Positions 8,206-15,269 of a stretch of 15,269 nucleotides of DNA are shown piece after piece (positions within the stretch are counted from its first letter, which is position 1; every line of letters starts with the position of its first letter). The notes under the pieces were generated by a model. The model searched no databases, was not told the DNA's origin, and saw nothing but the letters and a program-made list of their open reading frames with translations. The stretch is from positions 1 to 15,269 of the forward strand of contig MOWL01000063.1 of the NCBI GenBank assembly GCA_002110485.1, written 5' to 3'. A program made the position numbers and the translations under genes. Source of the stretch: Emergomyces orientalis. Taxonomy: Eukaryota; Ascomycota; Eurotiomycetes; Onygenales; Ajellomycetaceae.

Positions 8206-8604
8206 GAATCTGAAATATTCTTTATAAAAACTGCTAGATATTATATAATATCTCACTATTTCTTTTATACTGTGTTAGAGTCTGTCTTTTATTTTCTTTG
8301 TATTCATGTCATGAGTTATTTTGTCAATCATTAATTTATTTTCTTTGTAATCACTTGAAAATTATATGTAAAAAGAGAATATAAATAATCTTTAAAGATA
8401 TTTATAAAAAAAATAATAAAAAAAGGAAAAAATCAATTTGCTGACTATTCTGGGCTGGAATTCAAGTATTGCAAGTGCTATTTGTTTTGAAGAAAAAATG
8501 TATATTAATTAGTTTTAAAGTTAGAAAAATTCTGAGACTCTTGAGTCTCAGATAGATATCATAATCTCTGACTGCATATATATCTATAATTGAAGAATAA
8601 TAAT
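8206..8604 (+). other. LINE A 3' UTR and (AAT)3 tail (left arm)
   Basis: AT-rich noncoding sequence following the ORF2 stop, matching 1660-1985 and, inverted, 8666-9068. It ends with three AAT units (8596-8604) followed by an A-rich stretch. It holds the hairpin at 8531-8552. No open frame of note. Confidence 0.85.
8531..8552 (+). other. LINE A 3' hairpin, copy 2 (paired change)
   Basis: TCTGAGACT (8531-8539), loop CTTG, AGTCTCAGA (8544-8552). Compared with the other two copies, the outermost C-G pair is T-A here, so the stem stays at 9 bp. Confidence 0.8.
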
Positions 8605-8665
8605 ATAAAAAAATAAGATGCAAAGAACTTCTTTCTTGCAAAGAAGGTTTCTCTTTGTCTACTTT
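8605..8665. other. Spacer at the centre of the inverted repeat
   Basis: About 60 bases separate the two (AAT)n tails. It contains GCAAAGAA twice (8620-8627 and 8638-8645) around CTTCTTTC. It matches neither LINE. The two LINE A copies meet tail to tail here. Confidence 0.8.
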
Positions 8666-9068
8666 ATTATTATTATTATTCTTCCATTATAGATATATAT
8701 GCAGTCAGAGATTATGATATCTACCTGAGACTCCAAGAGTCTCAGGATTTTTCTAACTTTAAAACTAATTAATTACATTTTTTCTTCAAAAAATAGCACT
8801 TGCAATACTTGAATTCCAGCCCAGAATAGTCAGCAAATTGATTTTTCCTTTTTTTTTATTTTTTTTTTATAAATATCTTAAAAGATTATTTATATTCTCT
8901 TTTTTACATATAATTTTCAAGTGATTACAAAGAAAATAAATTAATGATAGACAAAATAAATCATGACATGAATACAAAGAAAATAAAAGACAGACTCTAA
9001 CACAGTATAAAAAAATAGTGAGATATTATATAATATCTAGCAGTTTTTATAAAGAATATTTCAGATTC
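8666..9068 (-). other. LINE A 3' UTR and (AAT)5 tail (right arm)
   Basis: Reverse complement of the left-arm LINE A 3' UTR with scattered substitutions and one-base indels in A/T runs. The tail reads as five ATT units on the plus strand (8666-8680). The LINE A hairpin is at 8724-8746. Confidence 0.85.
8724..8746 (-). other. LINE A 3' hairpin, copy 3
   Basis: On the plus strand CCTGAGACT (8724-8732), CCAAG, AGTCTCAGG (8738-8746); on the element strand the loop is CTTGG. The stem is identical to copy 1. Confidence 0.8.
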
Positions 9069-9648
9069 TCATTCATTTATATTTTCATCTTTGAAATAGA
9101 ATTGATTTCTAGTAGCTAGTTGAGTTTCATTGAGAAAATCAATTAAATATTGACTGTCTATTTCAGTTGAAAATAGTAGTTTCATATTCATTTCTCTCAG
9201 CTTATATTTATATCTCAGTTCAGCTCTAAGTTCTTGATTTAATGAGCAATTCATTAAAAATATGTTCTGGATCTTCAAGAGAGTCACAATATTCACAATT
9301 TTCACTTTTAATATCAGATTTTCTTTCAAATAAGATTTGAAATAGCCATGACCTAGTTTTAATTGAATGATTGAGGAGAAAAGCTTCTTCTTACACTTAA
9401 TAGAGCATGATTTTCATTTAGGTTTAGTTTCAAATCTAAATAGTGAGGACTTTTTCTTTGTTTTTTCCATATTTTATGCCATTTTTCTAAGCAATTCTCT
9501 TTTATCTTTCTTTTAATAAAAGACCATGAAACTATTTTTGAACTTGCAATTTTTAGTTCTGTTCCTTTCTTTGCTGCTTCATCAGCAAGCTCATTTCCAT
9601 GTATATTTATATGAGCAGGAACCCAGCTCAGATATATCTTTGTCTTAT
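9069..9648 (-). pseudogene. LINE A ORF2, C-terminal half of RNase H and tail domain (right arm)
   Basis: Inverted counterpart of 7628-8205. From 9645 down, KIYLSWVPAHINIHGNELAD is followed by an intact frame to 9359, longer than in the left arm, because the EKWHKIWKKQRK region is unbroken here. The last 86 codons (9329-9069) are in another frame after a lost base near 9335, and the Cys/His motif near 9280-9310 is therefore out of frame. The stop is at 9069-9071. The lesions differ from those of the left arm. Confidence 0.85.
9632..9648 (-). repeat. 17-bp target-site duplication, 3' copy (right arm LINE B)
   Basis: ATATATCTTTGTCTTAT on the plus strand, identical to 14877-14893 and to the reverse complement of the left-arm duplications. 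Confidence 0.95.
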
Positions 9649-9892
9649 TATTATTATTTCTACACCACTTAATCACAAGGATATGTGGGGCTCTGCTTAT
9701 ATACAAAGTAAGAAAAACTTTGTGACAGACATGATCTGTCACTGGACTAAAAACCCCCTGATCTTCAGATCTATTCCACTCTTTAACATCTTCAAAATAC
9801 TGCGGAGCAGCCACAGCTGCTTTTAGAGAAAGAAATGTCTCACATCAAAAAGAAAGACAAGATCACTCACAACTACTCTCAGTAATAAATGT
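9649..9892 (-). other. LINE B 3' UTR with hairpins and (AAT)n tail (right arm)
   Basis: Same layout as the left arm. The hairpin GTGACAGA/TCTGTCAC is at 9722-9742 with loop CATGA on the plus strand. The tail reads as ATT units at 9647-9659. On the minus strand a 151-codon open frame starts at 9814 in this UTR and runs through the tail (four Asn codons) into the LINE A RNase H. Confidence 0.75.
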
Positions 9893-12800
9893 TCAACATA
9901 GAAAATCTCTCACTGAAAAAGTGTCTGTCACTCTTCATGTCTTTGCCTGCCCTGCCTCTCACTCAGAGCTTTGGCCAGAGTGAACTGTCCAAGAATACTC
10001 TGTTTCAATCACTATGTGGTCAATCTGCACAGTTTCTCTGCTGTGTTCAACAGCCATTTTATCCACTCTTCCTTCGTGTTCCAACTCCGCTCGCTCTCTG
10101 TGCTGAACTGTGTGCAGTGCACCATCACACATGAAGCACAGTTTCATGCTCATATCCACATGAGCACTCTGGTGTGGGAAAATCTGGCACTTTTCTTCTA
10201 TGTAAAAATGCTGCAGGCCTGTCTTGCCTGTGCGTAGTTGAACTATTAGTGAGCTTCAAGCCTTGCTCAGGCCCTCATGCCACTTTAGCTGCTTGATGTC
10301 TGGGGGTCTGTCAAACAGTTCTCTTCATGATGTAGTGTGTGCTCTCCAAATGTTATACCATCTAATTACTGATTTCTTTCATACTCATCTTTTGAAGAAT
10401 CAATCAGTTAGATGATTTAACTGACTCTCTCTCTCTCTGTACTGTTTTGCTTCTCTCACTCACTGCACACTCCATTTCTGCTGCATTTTTACTGAATGCA
10501 GTACAGTTTTCACTGGTACCACATGTCTGCTTTCTTTACACTGAAGTCTGGTTCTGATCTGTGCACATACTTGCTGTATCTGTTTCATGACTCCTGTTTC
10601 TCTAAGCCGCTCAGTTGCTTTAGCCACCATTCCATCAAGATACACACTTATTGGCAGTGTAAATGTTTCAGCTTCCAGCGAGGTGATTGATGTTGCTCTA
10701 TAGACTTCTGCTATGATGTGCAGACATTCATTTTGAATCTTCTCCAGACCTTTTAATAGCTGGCGCTGTTGTTGAGGCTCTTGTTGAGTTGCCTGCGGTT
10801 GATGCCATGCCAGCGCGCTATATGTGATAGCTGGCCTGATCACAGCATTGTAGACTCTACGGGCTTGCTGAAGAGGGAGGCCCCATGTTGACTGTGTGAT
10901 CTGTGTGAGAGCTTCTATTTGCAATTTTGACCTGTCTATAACTCTGTTTATATGACCTCACCATCTCAGCTTGGAATCAAGCCATACTTCTAGCACCCGC
11001 ATTTCCTTCTGTGGTGGTATTTCTCGCTGTGGTAGTTGTAGTGGCTGTTTCAGATTAAACCTTGTGCGTGCTTGAGTGAAGTGCATAAGTTCATACTTTT
11101 ATGACATGAAGATTGCTCCATGTCTGTTCACTCAATGCGCACATTCAGCATGCACTTGTGCTAGTTGTGCGCAGTTTGCCTCAGTGGAGTTGTCATAAGC
11201 CAGAATATTGATATCATTCACAAATTCTATACAGCTGACTGGCTTGTTGTGTGATGAGCAGATGCGCAGCAGCTTCTCATTATAAAAAAAAATAGAATGA
11301 GTGATAGTGATGATCTCTGTGAAATACCTGTGTTCACACTAAAGGTCTCTGTCTTCTGCTTATCAAATACTAGTGTGGCCCTGCGATCTTGCATGAATGA
11401 ATCAACTCATTCAGTCAGATGTCTGGGTAGTTCTTTCATTTTAAGAATGTGAATCAAGCATCTTCTGAGCACTCTGTCATATGCTCCAGAGATATTCAGT
11501 GATAACACTGATGACACTGCTCTCTGCTTCTCCCATACTGTGCGAATTTGTGCTAGCAGTAGTGCAAGTGCTGTCTCAGTGGAGCGCCCACTGCATGCCC
11601 CATCTGTTGAGCTGGCAACATTTCATGACTCTCCGCGAGATGTCTTATTTCTCTTGCTGTTGCAGCCTCAATGATTTTTCTACAGTGTCTAGCAGTGCTA
11701 TAGGCCTCCAAGCTTCAGCTTCACTGTAGTCTTTCTTGCCTGGCTTTTTAAGCACCACTGTGTGCGCTGTCTTGAATGCCTGTGAATAGTGCTCCCATTG
11801 CCAGCAGGCTTGAATGAGCTCAGTCATTGCTGTGATGAAGTTCGGCCCTAGCATTTTAAGAAATCAGTTGGGAATGCCATTAGCACCTGATGCCTTGTCA
11901 TTTGACAATCTGGCTATAATTGTTGTCATGATCTTCTCTGTAATTTAGTGTGTCACTCACACTCTGTGATTGAACATCTCTCTGCATATCCATCTCACTG
12001 ACTGATAGTGGCTCAGGAAAGAATCTCTCACGCAGCAGTTCAGCCTTGTCCTGAAACACAGATGTCAAAGACTCAGGCATATCTAAAGTGCTAGATGCTT
12101 TCTTAAGTGGTGATAATCTTGCAGGTTGCTTGAACTCATGAGTGTGTGTGCACCCCACTTGGCTAGCTTTCAGAGCAGCTTAGAGTCAGTGCCTGCACTG
12201 TTCATTAGATCATGAGTTTGCAGTCTTTGCAAGCTTTATTTCTCTGTTGCACTTGTTTCATGCTCTTTTTCTCTCATTTTCAGTGCTGTGAGTGCTTCTC
12301 ATCACTTGCTTGTATTCACTGACAGCTTCTGCTATCTCTTTTGATCATCATGAGCGGCTTTTCTCACAGACATGAGCGCGTTTAGCATGTTTATCTGCCA
12401 GTGTGCTGATGAACTTGCTGAAATAGTTCACATATTCATCAATCTCTGCTGTTGAGATGAAGGTTCTGCAGCATCTAAAATTCAGACAATTTTGCTGTAG
12501 CAGCTGTGAGTTCACTCTTTGCCAGTTGCATCTCTCTCTCAATCTGACAGGCACATTGATAGCAAGTCTGGTAATCACTGATAGATAATCTGATGCCATG
12601 TCTATCTCATGTGCCACTCGGCATTCTAACATCCCTTCATTCAGGTTTTCTGACACAAAGATCAGGTTCAGAGTTGTTTCAGTACTACCACAGTTCTGCC
12701 ATGTGATCGCACCCTGTGGTGTTATCAGTTGTAAGTTAAGGACATTCATCTGTGCTATAAGCTCTCATGCCAGTTCAAAATTGTGCCTCACACGCTCCCC

Positions 12801-13330
12801 TCCCAGCTTGAGTGATGTACATTGAAGTCTCTAGCATCATCATCTCTGCTTGTTGCACAGGTGTCTCATGATTACATGCTTGTGTACTTGTCTCCTGGTT
12901 CTGCATCTGTAGCAACGCCTCTGCCTCTTTCATCACCATCTGTAGTTGCAGAATGGGGGAGTCCTCGGGCACCATTGTGTAGCTGCCTGGCGGGGTGGCA
13001 TAGACATTGAGTATTAGCACCGGGCCCTTTGCTGTGATGATAGTTAACAGTATCATGTATCTTGTTACTGCTCTAACCTCCCATGTCTCTGCTGCCAGTC
13101 TTTTGTTGATGAGAAACCCCACTCTAGTCTCCTTATTTTGCATGCCTGTCTGTCAAAAACCACAGTTGATTGAACATGTTGTGCCACTGCCAGCTCTCTT
13201 GTGCATTCATGGCTCTTGTAGCACAATAATATTCATAGTTTAATGCTGTTTTGGGCTTGGCCAGCAATGTGTTCATCACTTTACTTGAGTTATGCACATT
13301 GTATTGCAGTATTTGAAGTTGTTCACTCAT
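9893..13330 (-). pseudogene. LINE B ORF2, endonuclease-RT polyprotein (right arm, broken)
   Basis: The start ATG is at 13330-13328 and overlaps the ORF1 stop; the end is TGA at 9895-9893. Endonuclease: LQILQYNVHNSS, then an unbroken stretch from 13143 to about 12830 that includes GPVLILNVYATPPG (frameshifted in the left arm), and TTLNLIFVSE and SDYLSV in the 12749-12348 segment. RT segments lie at 12158-11898 and 11854-11645. Motif A here reads LNISGAYDRV in frame, with the catalytic Asp changed to Asn at 11496-11494. Motif C reads FVNDI with Asn at 11218-11216, as in the left arm. The segment 10924-10460 is open and ends at a TGA aligned with an expected Trp. An R for G change and an S for G change near 10860 and 10815 are G-to-A differences from the left arm. 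Confidence 0.9.
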
Positions 13331-14676
13331 TGTTCACCCGTATTCTGATCCTGCATGTCAATTGACCGTGTGAAGTGTATATACTCATTTAGAGAGTCTT
13401 TCTGTTGTGCACCTGCTCTGGACACATCAGTGGGTCTTTCCACTCTTTGCTGACTACTCTGTGTTTTCTTGTCTGTGATTCTGTCATGTTTTCTGGGTGT
13501 GGTTCAGCCTTTCTCATCAGAGGCCTGTATCACAAAGCGTTGCGGCCGGTTCCTGAGCGCCTCTTTAGCTAGTTCCCCGCTGCGCGCCGTTCCGGGCAGT
13601 TTGCTGCCCATGCTGGGTGTGTCCCTCCACAGTTGCAGCAGACTGCCCTTTTTCCCTCTAACAGTGCTGTGCAGCTCTTGTCTGTGTGTCTCTCACTGCA
13701 CAGTGTCCACAGACATCCCCTTTTCGGCAAAATCTAGCTATGTGCCTGCATCACTGACAGCTGTAGCACCGGGTGACTTGAGCCTCTCTATGAAAGATTT
13801 CAACCATGCAGAACTCATTCCCCAAGATAATACCACTTTCCACTAGAGTATTTGCCTGTTGTGATGTTGCTACATGTATGATGATGCTTCCATGCAGTTT
13901 CTGTTGCTTAGCTAGACACTTTGTCATCTTGTGAATGAGCATCTTGCATCTCAGTGATAGATTCTGCTTGTACACATCATCCACTGCTTTCTCTGGTTTG
14001 TCCCAGCTAATGGTCTTGAGTGGAGCACTCTTGACCAGTACTGCATACATTTTCTTTCTCATATATGTCTTGTCTCTTCATTTTTTCACTCATTCACTGC
14101 TTTTCGCCAATTCAGTCTTTGTACTGGGTGTATCTGTGACAAGAATCAGGTCTCCGCTGGGCATGTATCTTGCTGCCACCACTGTGCCGGCAGTGATGTC
14201 TTTGATAGCTTCGTTCACCTTCTTAACAATGGCCTCTGGGGTGCACTCCTCCACTGCCAGTGCATCACAGTTGTGTTGAGATATCACCACCTCTCTCAAT
14301 GCACGCCTGATTACTATCTTTGCTGGCGGCCCTCCATTGGCCGCTATGCGCGCCCATGAGGTCTCACTGTCCAGCATGTTGTGTCTTTCATTCTCTGTGA
14401 TGCGCTTGTAGCGTTCTCTAGCTTCTTTAACATGTTGTCAAGCAGGTCCTTCTTGAGCTCATTCACTGCCTTCAGAGCTCTCTGAATATACAGTAATTCT
14501 TTCTTATTAATCTTCTTGTCTTTCTCCCCCTCTCTAAGAGCCTCAGTGATCATGCACAGTGTTGCTGCCATACCATTTGTTGCCGCATCTCCTGCCTGCG
14601 CGGCTCCAGGTACGCGTCGCGCCGCGCGCGCACCCACATTCCCTGCACCACCACTCACGCTCACAGCCTCAACCAT
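13327..14676 (-). pseudogene. LINE B ORF1, gag-like protein with CCHC zinc knuckles (right arm, broken)
   Basis: I chose the ATG at 14676-14674 because it sits in CACCATGG, a good eukaryotic start context; the frame is open further upstream (to 14787) but without an ATG. The N-terminus is MVEAVSVSGGAGN, then an Ala/Arg-rich stretch and a Lys/Glu-rich helical region; a lost base near 14397 breaks the frame. Segment 14377-14090 holds TSWARIAANG and the RRM-like part, ending near TGA codons at expected Trp positions. Segment 14062-13751 is open to CYSCQ. Knuckle 1 is at 13768-13727 with an in-frame TGA; knuckle 2 is frameshifted; knuckle 3 (CX2CX3HX6C) is readable near 13634-13590. The stop TGA at 13329-13327 overlaps the ORF2 ATG. 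Confidence 0.85.
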
Positions 14677-14786
14677 GGTGTTTGAGAGTGTGTGAGTGAG
14701 CTGATGCCCTTCAAGACTCTCTGTGGTACGAAAGTGATCGCGATTTAGATGTAAAAGAATAAAATAATTTTTGATGAGGTTTTTCA

Positions 14787-14876
14787 AGATTCAGTCTTTG
14801 AGCCTAGATATAATAATCTTGTTGCTATTATTTTTTCAAGAATTTTTCCCAAGCAATTCAAAAGTGATATAATTCT
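14787..14876 (-). other. Fragment of LINE A RT at the 5' end of the LINE B insertion (right arm)
   Basis: Inverted copy of 2409-2490, giving the same RIISLLNCLGKILEK. It is about eight bases longer at its junction with the LINE B leader (AAAGACTG is absent from the left arm), so the left arm has probably lost them. Confidence 0.85.
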
Positions 14877-14893
14877 ATATATCTTTGTCTTAT
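14877..14893 (-). repeat. 17-bp target-site duplication, 5' copy (right arm LINE B)
   Basis: Identical to 9632-9648; marks the 5' end of the LINE B insertion in the right arm. Confidence 0.95.
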
Positions 14894-15269
14894 ATTTTAA
14901 TTGAATTCTTTTGCATATCTTTAGAATTACTTCTATATTCATTTAATCATTATGAATTTCATTCTTTTGAATTCTTTTCAAAGCTGCTTGACTATCTGAA
15001 AAAATCCATGCTTCTTTCATATCTTTTTTTTTTTGAAGCTTTTATTTCTATCAGTTTAAAAAGCTTTCATTATAGCATATAATTCAGCATCAAATACTTC
15101 ACATTCATTTTCCAATATTCCATGAATCTGATGTATATTTGTAATTATCTTCTGTTATATGCTATTTCAGCTTCTAGGCCTTTATTTTCATTCATTGAAC
15201 CATCTGAATAGATTAGAATTGACTTTTTTAAAATCAATTTTCTTTATTATCTTTTATGATTCTCAGCTT
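14877..15269 (-). pseudogene. LINE A ORF2, N-terminal half of the RNase H domain (right arm, cut by window edge)
   Basis: Reverse complement of 2019-2408. Read on the minus strand it shows the SDGS and AELYAI motifs and the same extra T before SDSQAALK as the left arm. Base 15269 corresponds to 2019, so the arm had not ended at the window edge. A one-base change near 15185 alters the spacing upstream of SDGS. Confidence 0.85.

Larger units (their letters stand above)
9649..14876 (-). mobile_element. LINE family B, nearly full-length insertion (right arm)
   Basis: Inverted copy of 2409-7625, with the same target site, same duplication and same chimeric 5' piece, so it comes from one insertion later duplicated rather than from two insertions. 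ORF1 is at 13327-14676, ORF2 at 9893-13330, and the 3' UTR at 9649-9892. It differs from the left arm by one-base indels and by transitions, roughly a few per hundred bases in the stretches compared by eye. Confidence 0.9.
2019..15269. repeat. Large inverted repeat: arms 2019-8604 and 8666-15269
   Basis: Both arms carry LINE A interrupted by LINE B at the same base, with the same duplication and the same chimeric junction. The arms are about 6.6 kb with a spacer near 60 bases. Differences are one-base indels plus transitions spread over both arms. The left limit is at or before 2019 and at most about 1986 if the right arm ends likewise; the right limit is beyond the window. Confidence 0.9.

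Overview
The window looks like repeat-rich nuclear DNA of a filamentous ascomycete (Pezizomycotina-like). The evidence is two families of non-LTR retrotransposon whose reverse transcriptase, endonuclease, CCHC gag and RNase H motifs resemble fungal Tad1-type LINEs, plus a tRNA-headed SINE-like element. The assignment rests on remembered motifs, not on a search. I see no host gene and no intact transposon gene.

Layout: (1) 1-923, minus strand: broken middle part (pre-RT and RT) of an AT-rich LINE, here called family A. (2) 924 to about 1659, plus strand: GC-rich SINE-like element with a tRNA-like head carrying A and B boxes. (3) 1660-1985: a 3' UTR copy of LINE A ending in (AAT)6, directly following the SINE-like body, so 924-1985 may be one SINE/LINE composite. 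(4) 1986-8604: a 5'-truncated LINE A copy (RNase H plus 3' UTR), interrupted at 2409-7625 by a second LINE, family B, flanked by a 17-bp target-site duplication. (5) 8605-8665: short spacer. (6) 8666-15269: a near-perfect inverted copy of 2019-8604, again LINE A with LINE B at the same site and the same duplication, reading on the minus strand and running off the window edge.

LINE B has ORF1 (gag-like, three CCHC knuckles) overlapping ORF2 (apurinic-type endonuclease, RT, C-terminal Cys/His motif) by ATGA, then a 3' UTR with a hairpin and an (AAT)n tail. LINE A has an RNase H and also ends in a hairpin plus (AAT)n. Both LINEs are dead: frameshifts are frequent, Trp codons are often TGA, and several catalytic residues are lost by G-to-A or C-to-T changes. 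Many of these changes fit CpC to TpC, unlike the classical CpA preference of repeat-induced point mutation.

The most notable structures are the palindrome of two 6.6-kb arms with a spacer near 60 bp, the fragment of LINE A RT at the 5' end of the LINE B insertion (suggesting template switching during insertion), and a LINE A 3' hairpin present in three copies with a paired change in one of them. The window does not show a new defence or metabolic system; its interest lies in retrotransposon mechanism and genome decay.
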